A stretch of DNA of 64,000 bases from Actinomadura oligospora ATCC 43269. Its GTDB lineage: Bacteria > Actinomycetota > Actinomycetes > Streptosporangiales > Streptosporangiaceae. Both the position numbers and the translations under genes were made by a program. Location: the NCBI RefSeq assembly GCF_000518265.1, contig NZ_JADG01000013.1, forward strand, positions 124,001 to 188,000, read 5' to 3'. Of the stretch, positions 25,146 through 36,030 are shown piece after piece (the first letter of the stretch is position 1; every line of letters begins with the position of its first letter). Under the pieces are notes generated by a model, which was given only the letters and a program-made list of their open reading frames with translations, had not been told where the DNA came from and ran no database searches.

Positions 25146-26588
25146 ATGAATGACCGTCTCCTGGTCGAGGCGCTGCGCGCGCGGGACCTGGGTGCACCCG
25201 CCGCGGTGTACGACGCCTATGCCGAACGGCTCTTCGCCTACTGCTGGATGCGCCTGCGTGAACGGGACGCGGCGCGAGTCGCCGCCAGGGATGCGTTCGT
25301 CGTGGCTGAGGCGCAGATCGAGCGGCTGAGCGATCCCGAGCTCTTCGGGCCCTGGCTCTACGCCATCACGAGGCTGGAGTGCGACCGCCGTGAGCCGGAC
25401 CAGGAACGCGCGCCGGATCTGCCCGTCGCCAGCCATGACCAGGACGACGTAGACCAGCGGCTTCTGGCCTGGCGTGCCGTCCTCGCCCTGACGCGGAGGC
25501 AGCGCGAGTTGCTTGACCTGCACGTCCGGCATGGCCTGGCGGTCGAAGGCATCGCGCGCGTGACGAGGACGCCGGCAAAGCGGATCGAGGAGGAACTCGA
25601 CCTCGCGGCCATCGATTTGGAGACCGCGCTGGTCGCGGAGATCCTGGTCGACCAAGGCCCCTTCGCGTGTGCTGAACGTGGTTGGCTCCTGCGCGCGCGA
25701 CGTGGCGAGCTCACACCGGTGCTTCGAGAACAGCTTGTCCTGCACGCAGATGAGTGCGAGGGCTGTGCGGCCTTCAAGCCGCGCGCCGTCTCCGCGGCGA
25801 AGGTCTTCCGGCTGCTGCCCTGGGCGCCTCTGCCGGACGACCTGCGCGAGCGAGTGCTCGGCAGTTTCCTCGATGCCGAACTCGTCGGCTATCGCCTGTT
25901 CATCGCCACGCGGGTCACGGACTACACGGCTGAGGGATTTCCCATTTGGCCGCACCGTTCTGTGTTCGCGCGGCGATTGGCGAGGCGTCGCGGCACGTCC
26001 GATTCCACGGCGTCCGCGCTGACCGAGAGTCGGTCCCACACGCGCGCGGGGAGGCTCGCCGCAGCCGCTGTTGCCGCCCTGATGGTGCTTGCCGGAGGGA
26101 CTCTGGCGGCCTTCATGGCGCTGACCGGGCAGGTGGGACGCGGAGTGCACGCCATAGCGGACGGGGTAGTGCCCCATCCCACAGTGCTGGCCCCCCGCGA
26201 CCTTAAGGCCAACGGTCGAAGCGGGCGGGATTCGTCCGGGAGCAATGATGCGATCCCGGTGTCGGTCACATATCCGCTCGGTGTAGCGGGTTTGGGGCCT
26301 TCGCCCGTTGTGCCCGCACGCGCGAGGCAGTTCCAGTTCGGCGGCGCCCCAGACTCCAATGGTCCATACGGGCGCGTTCCGGCGCCGCCCGGACAGAGGC
26401 CGTTGCCCGGCATCCCGCCTGGCGCGCCACCCACGGAGGGAAGCAGCCCATCCGCGCCACAGTCATCGCCGACACCGCCTCAGTCAACGTCCACAGTGCC
26501 GACCTCGCCACCGGCCTCCGAGTCGCCGCCGCCCTCGTCGCCTTCACCCACGGGAAGTGAACCGTCCCCGAGGCCCACAGCGTCGTGA
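25146..26588 (+). CDS. ECF sigma-like protein fused to an anti-sigma-like zinc motif and membrane anchor
   Basis: Residues 1-80 resemble sigma-70 region 2 (YDAYAERLFAYCWMRLRERD, then WLYAITRLECDRR) and residues 105-165 region 4 (LTRRQRELLDLHV, IARVTRTPAKRI). A zinc-type motif follows at H200-x3-C204-x2-C207 (HADECEGC), the signature of ZAS anti-sigma domains. A single membrane helix lies at about 302-325. The last 155 residues, outside the cell, are Pro/Ser/Thr-rich. Sigma and anti-sigma elements are normally separate proteins, so here an anchored, possibly self-inhibited factor is encoded (inference). The region 2 and 4 matches are weak, and loss of promoter binding is possible. The gene diverges from the MerR/VWA operon. 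Confidence 0.65.
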   Translation: MNDRLLVEALRARDLGAPAAVYDAYAERLFAYCWMRLRERDAARVAARDAFVVAEAQIERLSDPELFGPWLYAITRLECDRREPDQERAPDLPVASHDQDDVDQRLLAWRAVLALTRRQRELLDLHVRHGLAVEGIARVTRTPAKRIEEELDLAAIDLETALVAEILVDQGPFACAERGWLLRARRGELTPVLREQLVLHADECEGCAAFKPRAVSAAKVFRLLPWAPLPDDLRERVLGSFLDAELVGYRLFIATRVTDYTAEGFPIWPHRSVFARRLARRRGTSDSTASALTESRSHTRAGRLAAAAVAALMVLAGGTLAAFMALTGQVGRGVHAIADGVVPHPTVLAPRDLKANGRSGRDSSGSNDAIPVSVTYPLGVAGLGPSPVVPARARQFQFGGAPDSNGPYGRVPAPPGQRPLPGIPPGAPPTEGSSPSAPQSSPTPPQSTSTVPTSPPASESPPPSSPSPTGSEPSPRPTAS

Positions 26589-26641
26589 TGCAGCAGAGAA
26601 CGTGTGATGCGGCCGAACGTGTGATGTGGTCACGAACGCGT

Positions 26642-26700
26642 GCCGCAGCCGCAGCCGCAGCCGCAGCCGCAGCCGCAGCCGCAGCCGCAGCCGCAGCCGC
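26642..26700. repeat. Hexanucleotide microsatellite (GCCGCA)9
   Basis: Nine perfect copies plus a partial one lie between the sigma-fusion gene and the NlpC/P60 gene. Nearby, GAACGTGTGATG is repeated around 26600-26630. The rest of 26589-27005 shows no gene. The AT-richer end near 26950-27000 should hold the next promoter. Confidence 0.85.
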
Positions 26701-27005
26701 GGGCGCGGGCGCGTGATGCGGCGAGAACGTCGTGACGCGGCCGACGGCGTCGTAGCGGGCCGGAAGAATGCGGATCTGTTGGGAATGCGCCGCGAACCTC
26801 CGAGACGCGCCGGTTTCAGATTCCGCGTCGTCCATCCGCCCATGGGGCGCTCGACCGTTCGGGCGGGAAACCTGCCCCGGTTCCTGATCCTGTCGCGTCG
26901 CAAGGGAACGCCGATGGAGCCGTGGCGGAAGTTCATATCGAGCCGCAAGAGAATTACTGTGAGTAGTTCCTGCTTGCTTAGTGTGAATATCGGCAGGGGA
27001 GGACC

Positions 27006-28328
27006 GTGTTTCAGTCAATGTGCACCCCGATACCCCGTCGACGCGCGACCGCCTATGCCGCCGTCTACGCCGCAGTCACCGCCACGGCTTCTCGTGATGT
27101 CGCCGTACGGCTGGTCGCCGTCTCCACCGGAATCGCGGTCGGCCTGACCGCCGTCCCTACGTCAGCCCAGGCGGCGGTCACGGTCGGGCGGGCCGTCCAC
27201 AAGCCGTCGCCCAGCGCCGACGACGTCGCCAAGAGCAAGAACGACGTGCGCAAGAAGGCCGAGGCGGTCGGGCGCGCGAAGGCGCAGCTCGCCCAGGCGG
27301 ATGGTGAGCAGGAGCGCTTCGCCATCGCCGCCGAGGCCGCCGTAGAGCGGTACAACGGCGAACAGGTGAAGCTGGAGCGTTCTCAGCAGGCGTTTCAGGC
27401 GGCACAACGGCGGGTCGCCGACGCCCAGCAGCGCTATGACGAAACTCAGCGGCAGCTGGCGTCCTTCGCCGCTGACGCCTACCGGCAGAACACCGGCGTC
27501 AACCCCTGGGCCGCGGTCATCGCGGGCGAGGGCGGACCGCAGGGCTTCATGGACCGGGCGGGGATGGTCGAGGTCCTCGCGCGCAGGCGTACCGAGGTCA
27601 TCAAGCAGGTCGAGGCGTCCCGCATCGTCGCGAACGTGTTCCGGCGTCAGGCCGCGCAGGCGTACCGGGACCAGCAGACCGCCACCAGGCAGGCCGTCGA
27701 CGCCAAGACCGCCGCCCAGAAGATCCTGGAGCAGCAGAAGGCCGTTGTGGCGCGCATCGGCGAGCAGAAGAAGGTTCTGGAGCAGAGCCTTGGGACGGCT
27801 CGTGCGCGCGCGGCCGACCTCGCACGACAGCGTGCGGCCGCACTTGAGGCGGCCGAGGCGGCCAGGGCCCGACGGGCCGCCTCAGGCGCGGGCGCGGAGG
27901 TCGGGGCGTCCGTCGGGTCCGGCACGGGGGCCGTCGCCGCGCGCGCGGCACTCAAATGGCTGGGAACGCCGTACTCGTGGGGTGGAGGCACCGCGGGCGG
28001 GCCCAGCTACGGCATCGAGCAGGGCTCCGGCATCCACGGATTCGACTGCTCGGGCCTCGCGCTGTACGCGTGGAACAAGGCGGGCGTGCGGCTCGACCAC
28101 TGGACGGGCACGCAGTGGACGTCCGGCCCGCACGTGCCGCTCGGGAGGCTCAGGCCAGGGGACCTGGTCTTCTTCGCCAAGGACAAGTCGGATCCGGACA
28201 CGATCCACCACGTCGGGATCTTCATCGGGAGGGGGCGGATGGTGGAGGCTCCCTACACCGGGGCCAGCGTCCGGGTCTCCTCCATCTACCGCGGAGACCT
28301 CATCGGCGCCACCCGGCCCTCCGGATGA
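27006..28328 (+). CDS. Secreted NlpC/P60 peptidoglycan endopeptidase
   Basis: The 440-residue product has an N-terminal signal sequence ending near TSAQAA. A long Ala/Gln/Lys/Arg coiled coil (about 70-290) precedes a C-terminal NlpC/P60 domain with the catalytic Cys348 in GFDCSGL and His402 in HHVGIFIG. Enzymes of this RipA-like type cut the peptide stem of peptidoglycan between D-iGlu and the diamino acid, and the coiled coil holds the domain or binds partners such as FtsX. The start is GTG 27006, with AGGGGAGGA immediately before it; an ATG at 27018 is an alternative. Convergent with ppa, sharing a terminator. Confidence 0.92.
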   Translation: MFQSMCTPIPRRRATAYAAVYAAVTATASRDVAVRLVAVSTGIAVGLTAVPTSAQAAVTVGRAVHKPSPSADDVAKSKNDVRKKAEAVGRAKAQLAQADGEQERFAIAAEAAVERYNGEQVKLERSQQAFQAAQRRVADAQQRYDETQRQLASFAADAYRQNTGVNPWAAVIAGEGGPQGFMDRAGMVEVLARRRTEVIKQVEASRIVANVFRRQAAQAYRDQQTATRQAVDAKTAAQKILEQQKAVVARIGEQKKVLEQSLGTARARAADLARQRAAALEAAEAARARRAASGAGAEVGASVGSGTGAVAARAALKWLGTPYSWGGGTAGGPSYGIEQGSGIHGFDCSGLALYAWNKAGVRLDHWTGTQWTSGPHVPLGRLRPGDLVFFAKDKSDPDTIHHVGIFIGRGRMVEAPYTGASVRVSSIYRGDLIGATRPSG

Positions 28329-28346
28329 CGCCGTGACCACGCGGAA

Positions 28347-28370
28347 CGGGGACGGCGGCCGCCGTCCCCG
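28347..28370. terminator. Bidirectional terminator between the NlpC/P60 gene and ppa
   Basis: A perfect 24-bp palindrome with no unpaired centre lies between two convergent stops, 18 and 4 nt away. It can serve both genes. Confidence 0.75.
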
Positions 28371-28374
28371 GCGG

Positions 28375-28863
28375 TCAGTGACCCAGGTCGGCGAACCGCT
28401 TGCGGGAGCGCTCGACCTCGACCTCGGCCTCGACCCGGCCGACCCAGTTCGCGCCCTCGACGGACTTGCCGGGCTCGAGGTCCTTGTAGACCTCGAAGAA
28501 GTGCTGGATCTCCAGGCGGTCGAACTCCGGCACGTGGTGGATGTCGCGCAGGTGCTCCATGCGGGGGTCGGTCGACGGGACGCACAGGACCTTGTCGTCG
28601 CCGCCGGCCTCGTCCGTCATCCGGAACATGCCGACCGCGCGGCACTTGATCAGGCAGCCGGGGAAGGTCGGCTCCTGCAGGATGACCAGGGCGTCCAACG
28701 GGTCGCCGTCCTCGCCGAGGGTGTCCTCGATGAAGCCGTAGTCGGCCGGGTACTGCGTCGAGGTGAACAGCATGCGGTCGAGCCGGATGCGGCCGGACTC
28801 GTGGTCCACCTCGTACTTGTTCCGGCTGCCCCGCGGAATCTCGATGGTGACGTCGAATTCCAA
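28375..28863 (-). CDS. ppa: Inorganic pyrophosphatase (family I)
   Basis: The enzyme hydrolyses pyrophosphate to two phosphates, pulling biosynthetic reactions forward. The 162-residue product starts at EFDVTIEIPRGSRNKYEVD and includes the metal-binding GEDGDPLDALV and DDKVLCVP, with KDLEPGK near the end. Its length and N terminus agree with mycobacterial Ppa. The start is TTG 28863, chosen because GGAGG lies 5 nt upstream and because no ATG or GTG gives the family N terminus; an in-frame start further up (28953) would add an unrelated 30 residues. It diverges from dacB. Confidence 0.95.
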   Translation of the reverse strand: MEFDVTIEIPRGSRNKYEVDHESGRIRLDRMLFTSTQYPADYGFIEDTLGEDGDPLDALVILQEPTFPGCLIKCRAVGMFRMTDEAGGDDKVLCVPSTDPRMEHLRDIHHVPEFDRLEIQHFFEVYKDLEPGKSVEGANWVGRVEAEVEVERSRKRFADLGH

Positions 28864-29086
28864 GATGTCCTCCGCTTCCCGCGTGGTCGCGGTCTTAGTC
28901 TGTACGTGCCGTGGCGGCGAAGGCCGTACGGCAGGGTCTCCCCTGGTTCTCACGCCCGATCCCTGGCGGGAGGGCGGCGAGGATCGCAGCCCCTTATATC
29001 GTGGCGCGCGTCCTCACGCGCGGGCGAGGACGCAACTATAAGGATGTCGCACGTTGGTGAGTGCTGAGTTGGGGAGGGGCGTCCCG

Positions 29087-30475
29087 GTGGTGACACGTGC
29101 CCGGACGCTCGCCGTGGGCACACTGGCCCTGCTCAATGTTTTCGCGGTGGTCGCCGCCCTCGCAGTGGTGAAACTCACACCTGCCAGGCATCTCTCGCCG
29201 CAGCCGCCGTCGGTCGCGGCGCACGACGCGGTGCCCACGTCGGGCGGCCTGAAGGCGGCCGACCCACTGGCGGCGCGGTCTCCGAGCCCCTCCACGCTGG
29301 CGGCGCGGCTGTCGGCGGTGCTGAATCAGCCCGGCCCGAGGATCAACGCCGCCGTGATCGACGCGGCGACGCGCCAGCCGCTGTTCGCGCAGCGCGCCGA
29401 CCGGGCCGCCACGCCCGCGTCCACGACGAAGCTGGCCACGTCCGTCGCGGCGCTCGCCGCGCTGGGGCCGCAGCACAGGATCACCACCCGGACGGTTCGT
29501 GGCGCGGACGGCGGCGTGGTGCTCGTGGGAGGTGGCGACACCACGCTGACGGCGCAGCCGCAGAAGCCAGGGACGGGCCGTCCAACGTATGCGTCGCTTG
29601 CGGACCTGGCCAAGCAGACCGCCGGGGCTCTCACGCGCGCGGGGGTGCGGCAGGTCCGGGTCGACTACGACGCGTCCGCCTACCAGGGCTCGCGTGTAGC
29701 GCCAGGTTGGAAGCGCAACTACATCCCGGACGGCGAGGTCGCTCCTATGACGGCCTTGACGGTCGACGAAGGGCGGGTTGGCGGGCCTGGCGCGCACGCG
29801 CAGCCCCGCGTCCCGGATCCGCCGGTCGCTGCCGTTCAGACGTTCGCGCGGTTGCTTAAGCGTTTCGGAGTGTCGGCCAAGGCGGGACGGCGTGCCACGG
29901 CCGCTGCAGGTGCGCAGAAGCTCGGGGCGGTGCAGTCGCCTCCGATCTCCGCGCTCATCGAGCACGCCATGACCGAGAGCGACAATGACGTGGCCGAGGC
30001 CATGGCGCGGCAGGTCGCCATGAAGAAGGGGCTGCCCGCGTCGTTCGAAGGCGGCGCGCGCGCCGTCCGCGAGACTCTGGCCGGTCTCGGCATTACGGAC
30101 GGCGTGGACGTCTCGGACGGCAGCGGCCTGTCCACCCGGAACCGGATCACGCCTCTCGCGCTCGCGCGTATCGCGGCCCTCGCCGCGTCGCCGCAGCGCC
30201 CTGATCTGCGCGCGGCCATCACCGGGATGCCGGTCGCCGGGTTCACCGGGACGCTCTCCCCGCCGCGCTACACGACCCCGGGCAGCACAGGGGGCGCGGG
30301 CGTGATCAGGGCCAAGACCGGAACGCTGTCGGGAGTCAACACGCTCGCGGGTCTCGCCACCGACGCCGACGGGCGCCTGCTCGCGTTCGCCTTCATGGCC
30401 GGTGACGGCAAGACCTCCGTGGATCCGGGCAAGCTCGACCAACTCGCCACGATTCTGGCCGGCTGCGGCTGCTGA
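29087..30475 (+). CDS. dacB: D-alanyl-D-alanine carboxypeptidase/endopeptidase (PBP4, S13)
   Basis: A low-molecular-weight penicillin-binding protein that trims peptidoglycan peptides. The three active-site motifs are intact: S112-T-T-K115, S298-D-N and K410-T-G. The N terminus has one hydrophobic helix (LAVGTLALLNVFAVVAALAV), serving as an uncleaved anchor or signal. Its 462 residues fit the family. I chose GTG 29087 because GGGGAGG is about 9 nt upstream; starts at 29054 and 29090 are alternatives. The order ppa, dacB, zincin, tilS, hpt, ftsH is conserved in actinobacteria. Confidence 0.93.
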   Translation: MVTRARTLAVGTLALLNVFAVVAALAVVKLTPARHLSPQPPSVAAHDAVPTSGGLKAADPLAARSPSPSTLAARLSAVLNQPGPRINAAVIDAATRQPLFAQRADRAATPASTTKLATSVAALAALGPQHRITTRTVRGADGGVVLVGGGDTTLTAQPQKPGTGRPTYASLADLAKQTAGALTRAGVRQVRVDYDASAYQGSRVAPGWKRNYIPDGEVAPMTALTVDEGRVGGPGAHAQPRVPDPPVAAVQTFARLLKRFGVSAKAGRRATAAAGAQKLGAVQSPPISALIEHAMTESDNDVAEAMARQVAMKKGLPASFEGGARAVRETLAGLGITDGVDVSDGSGLSTRNRITPLALARIAALAASPQRPDLRAAITGMPVAGFTGTLSPPRYTTPGSTGGAGVIRAKTGTLSGVNTLAGLATDADGRLLAFAFMAGDGKTSVDPGKLDQLATILAGCGC

Positions 30476-30479
30476 CCCT

Positions 30480-30645
30480 CATCCGCGCAGATCTCCACGT
30501 GCGTCCTATGCGGTAGATCTCCACCTGCTTCCCATGGGCGTGGACCTGAACGCGCCTCCATGCGTGTGACCTTCACGCGCCCTCGTGCGCGTAGATCTCT
30601 GCGTGTCTTCATGTGCGCGTGGAGCTCCGCATGACTGACTGGGCG
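30480..30645. repeat. Decayed ~26-bp tandem repeat
   Basis: At least six imperfect units, with cores such as TAGATCTCCACGTG and TGGACCTGAACGCG spaced 25-28 bp apart, fill most of the gap after dacB. Weaker copies continue to about 30720. No gene is seen in 30476-30832. Confidence 0.5.
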
Positions 30646-30818
30646 TGCTCAACCTCGCATGTCCGACCCCCGTGCATGTGGTCTCGTGCACGCGTGGAAT
30701 CCGCCTCATGCCTGCGCGGGGGCGCGTGCGCTTAGCGTTTGCGGGGTGGGGGAGATAAACCGGAACGGCTGTTCGTTGAACGGGACGTGCAGGGCGCTCC
30801 GGCGCCGGATCGCGAACG

Positions 30819-30824
30819 TACGGT
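30819..30824 (+). promoter_or_regulatory. -10 element TACGGT before the zincin gene
   Basis: TACGGT ends 8 nt before the ATG at 30833. No strong ribosome binding site is seen. Confidence 0.4.
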
Positions 30825-30832
30825 GGGTGGAC

Positions 30833-31960
30833 ATGAGCGCCTCAATGATTGACTGGAACGTCGCGGTGCAGACCGGGACCCGGCTCGTCCGGCCCGGACC
30901 GCAGGTCGAGCCCGCCGAGGCCCGCGAGGTGGTGGCGCAGCTGCGCGAGCTGTCCCGCATCGCGCACGGGCACGTGCGCGACTTCACCGGGCTTCCGATC
31001 GAGGCCGATCCCGCGCCCGCGACGATCGTCGACCGTCCGGGCTGGATCAGGGCGAACGTCGACGGTTTCCGGGTCGTCCTTGAGCCGCTGATGGAGCGCA
31101 TGGCCGAGCAGCGCGGTCCGGGCCTGTTGAGCGGCGGCCCCGGCGGGACCGTCGTGCAGGCCGTCGGCTCGCGCGTCACAGGGATGCAGGTCGGAGCGAT
31201 CCTGGCCTACATGGCCGGACGCGTGCTCGGGCAGTACGAGCTGTTCCTGCCGCCGGACCCGTCCGGAGCGGCGCCCGCCGGACGGCTCACCCTGGTCGCG
31301 CCCAACATCGTCTATGTCGAGCAGGAGCTCGAGGTGGACACGCGTGACTTCCGCCTGTGGGTGTGCCTCCACGAGGAGACGCACCGCGCGCAGTTCACCG
31401 GCGTCCCCTGGCTGCGCTCGTACGTCCAGGACCAGATGACCGAGTTCCTGCTGGCGTCCGACCTCGACCCCGGCGCGATGCTCGACCGCCTGCGCGACGC
31501 CGCCGAGGCGGTGGCGGACGCGGTGCGCGGCGGCGAGGGCAACCTCATCGACGCGATCCAGACGCCCGGGCAGCGCGAGATCCTCGACCGCCTCACGGCC
31601 GTGATGACGCTGGTCGAGGGGCACGGCGACTACGTGATGGACGCGGTCGGGCCCGAGGTCGTGCCGTCCGTCCGGCAGATCCGCGAGCGGTTCCAGGGGC
31701 GGCGTGAGGGCAGCTCGCGGCTGGACCGGACGATCCGGCGGCTGCTCGGGATCGACCTGAAGATGAAGCAGTACGCGGAGGGCTCCCGGTTCGTCCGGCG
31801 GGTCGTGACCGAGGTCGGAATGGCCCAGTTCAACCGGGTCTGGGAGTCGCCCGAGACGCTTCCCACGCACGCGGAGATCAAGGAGCCCGCGCTGTGGATG
31901 CGGCGCGTCCTCGACCCGCCCGTGCTGGACGCGCCGCCGCCCGAGGCGAACGAGGCCTGA
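30833..31960 (+). CDS. DUF2342 zinc-dependent metalloprotease-like protein
   Basis: The 375-residue product belongs to the actinobacterial DUF2342 (Zincin_2) family, sometimes labelled coenzyme F420 biosynthesis-associated. The zinc motif HEETH (180-184) stands in CLHEETHRAQFTGVPW, and the helix after it supplies the usual Glu-containing signature (near DQMTEFL). Characteristic segments AYMAGRVLGQYE and YVMDAVG are present. No protein substrate is known. ATG 30833 fits the promoter hexamer and the family N terminus; the frame extends back to 30659 without support. Its place between dacB and tilS is conserved. Confidence 0.88.
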   Translation: MSASMIDWNVAVQTGTRLVRPGPQVEPAEAREVVAQLRELSRIAHGHVRDFTGLPIEADPAPATIVDRPGWIRANVDGFRVVLEPLMERMAEQRGPGLLSGGPGGTVVQAVGSRVTGMQVGAILAYMAGRVLGQYELFLPPDPSGAAPAGRLTLVAPNIVYVEQELEVDTRDFRLWVCLHEETHRAQFTGVPWLRSYVQDQMTEFLLASDLDPGAMLDRLRDAAEAVADAVRGGEGNLIDAIQTPGQREILDRLTAVMTLVEGHGDYVMDAVGPEVVPSVRQIRERFQGRREGSSRLDRTIRRLLGIDLKMKQYAEGSRFVRRVVTEVGMAQFNRVWESPETLPTHAEIKEPALWMRRVLDPPVLDAPPPEANEA

Positions 31961-32020
31961 CCCGCCACCGCGTGGGCCGTCCGCGCGGAAACGTCGGAGG
32001 CTCGTGGTACTGGTTGGCGC

Positions 32021-33073
32021 ATGGGGCCTGATCCTGCGGTGGCGGCGGTGCGGCTGGCGGTGCGGCGCGCGCTCGCCGGCCTGCCGCCGGGTGTGATGAC
32101 GCTGGTCGCGTGCAGTGGTGGAGCCGATTCGCTGGCGCTCGCCGCCGCGCTCGCGTTCGAGGCGCCGCGTTCGGGCCGTCCGGCGGGTGGCGTGACGGTC
32201 GACCACGGCCTGCAGGACGGCTCGGCTGAGCGATCCGAGCGGGTCGTCCTGGCCATGGCGTCGCTGGGGCTCGACCCCGCGGGCGCGGTGGCGGTCACGG
32301 TCGGCACCGAGGGCGGGCCTGAGAACGCGGCACGTGTCGCCCGGTACGAGGCGCTCGACCAGGCGGCGCGGCGGCTGCGCGCGGGCGCGGTGTTCCTCGG
32401 TCACACGCGTGACGATCAGGCCGAGACCGTCCTGCTCGGGCTCGCGCGCGGGTCAGGGGCGCGGTCCCTGGCCGGAATGCCGTCGTCCTTCGTGCGACAC
32501 CTGGATCGCGACAAGCAGGCCCACAACGGTCAGGGGTCACACGAACGGGATCATTACGGCCAGTGTGAGGTTCGTTACGAACGGCCACTGCTCGAGCTGG
32601 ACCGTGCCACCACGCGCCGCGCGTGCGAGGCCCTCGGCCTGGAGCCCTGGGACGACCCGCACAACGACGATCCGTCCTACGCGCGCGTGCGCGTCCGGCG
32701 GGAGGCGCTGCCCGTCCTGGAGCGGACTCTCGGGCCCGGTGTCGCCGAGGCGCTCGCGCGGACGGCCCGGCTCCTGCGCGATGACGCCGACGCTCTGGAC
32801 GATCTCGCCGCCGAGGCTCTCGCGCGCGCATGTGTCCCCGGGGAGGACGGTCTTTCGGTCGAGGTTCTCGAAGGGCTGAACCGGGCGGTGCGCACGCGCG
32901 TCCTGCGGGCGGCGGCGATCGAGGCGGGCAGCCCAGCGGGTACGCTCGCGGCCGTCCACGTTGATGATGTGGACCGGCTGGTCACGGGCTGGCGCGGGCA
33001 GCGGCACGTCGATCTCCCCGGGGGGATCCGCGCGTACCGGCGGTATGGGAGGCTGCTGTTCGGCCGGGCGTGA
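32021..33073 (+). CDS. tilS: tRNA(Ile) lysidine synthetase
   Basis: TilS uses ATP and lysine to change C34 of the CAU-anticodon tRNA-Ile into lysidine, so that it reads AUA. The PP-loop is SGGADS (32-37), followed by VDHGLQ, LGHTRDDQAETVLLGL and ERPLLELDRATTR. The C-terminal part is a short helical domain. An odd insert of about 30 residues lies at 155-185, rich in His, Asp, Arg and Gln, where homologues go straight from AGMP to RYxRPLL. ATG 32021 is the first start; hpt begins close after, and the spacing fits an operon. Confidence 0.93.
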   Translation: MGPDPAVAAVRLAVRRALAGLPPGVMTLVACSGGADSLALAAALAFEAPRSGRPAGGVTVDHGLQDGSAERSERVVLAMASLGLDPAGAVAVTVGTEGGPENAARVARYEALDQAARRLRAGAVFLGHTRDDQAETVLLGLARGSGARSLAGMPSSFVRHLDRDKQAHNGQGSHERDHYGQCEVRYERPLLELDRATTRRACEALGLEPWDDPHNDDPSYARVRVRREALPVLERTLGPGVAEALARTARLLRDDADALDDLAAEALARACVPGEDGLSVEVLEGLNRAVRTRVLRAAAIEAGSPAGTLAAVHVDDVDRLVTGWRGQRHVDLPGGIRAYRRYGRLLFGRA

Positions 33074-33141
33074 CGCCGCGCCGTACACGTGCGCGCACGT
33101 TCCGTGTGCGCGTGGGTGACCGTCTCGATGAGGGTGGGGTT

Positions 33142-33705
33142 GTGGACGAGAAGGACCTGGGCGCCGACCTTTCCAAGGTGCTGATCCCGGAGGACGACCT
33201 CCAGGCCAAGGTCAGGGAGCTGGCCGCGCAGATCGACGGCGACTACGCGGGCAAGGACCTGCTGCTCGTGGGCGTGCTCAAGGGCGCTGTGATGATCATG
33301 GCCGACCTGGCGCGCGCCCTGCACACGCCCGCGTCGATGGACTGGATGGCGGTCTCGTCCTACGGATCGGGCACCAAGTCGTCCGGCGTGGTGCGGATCC
33401 TCAAGGACCTCGACACCGACATCCTCGACCGGCACGTGCTGATCGTCGAGGACATCATCGACTCGGGGCTGACGCTGTCCTGGCTGATCAGCAACCTGCG
33501 TTCACGCGGGCCCGCGTCGCTGGAGATCTGCGCGCTGCTGCGCAAGCCGGAGGCCGTCCGCACCGAGATCGACTGCCGCTACCTCGGCTTCGACATCCCG
33601 AACGAGTTCGTCGTCGGTTACGGGCTGGACTATTCGGAGAAGTATCGGAACCTGCCGTTTGTCGGCACCCTGGCCCCGCATGTCTATGGAGGCACGGGGG
33701 ACTGA
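33142..33705 (+). CDS. hpt: Hypoxanthine phosphoribosyltransferase
   Basis: The enzyme joins hypoxanthine or guanine to PRPP for purine salvage. The PRPP motif is VLIVEDIIDSGLTL, and the flexible loop SSYGSGTKSSG and LLVGVLKGAVMI are in place. The 187-residue product starts at GTG 33142 (MDEKDLGADLSKVL), preceded by a GAGGGTGGGG run; a GTG at 33070 that overlaps tilS would add 24 residues not seen in the family. The coupling with tilS and ftsH is conserved in actinobacteria. Confidence 0.94.
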   Translation: MDEKDLGADLSKVLIPEDDLQAKVRELAAQIDGDYAGKDLLLVGVLKGAVMIMADLARALHTPASMDWMAVSSYGSGTKSSGVVRILKDLDTDILDRHVLIVEDIIDSGLTLSWLISNLRSRGPASLEICALLRKPEAVRTEIDCRYLGFDIPNEFVVGYGLDYSEKYRNLPFVGTLAPHVYGGTGD

Positions 33706-34003
33706 CCCGCCGGACGAGCGGTCTGGAACAAGCGGGCCGCCCGGGACGTTGTGGACTTTGTTGACGGGTATATCGAAGGGATCAGGGGATCGGCGCTGGC
33801 TGCGTCCCCTGTGTTCCGCGGTGTACCGTCAGTGTCCCGAGCCTTCGGGCGTGGGAGTGTGTGAGGGTGACCGCACCGGCGGGTTTCGCCGATGGTGAGC
33901 GCCCGCCCGGCTCGGAGCCGGTTCGCGAGGGCGCCCGTCCCCGCGGGAACGGGTGAGGATCGCAATGTCAGGAGGGACGGGGCCCGGAGGGGTTACCGGA
34001 TAA

Positions 34004-36025
<2,022 letters not shown>

Positions 36026-36030
36026 TCGCC

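Noticed and set aside
26266..27018. Leftward frame with a poly-Ala run
   Set aside because: The Ala run is only the (GCCGCA) array read antisense.
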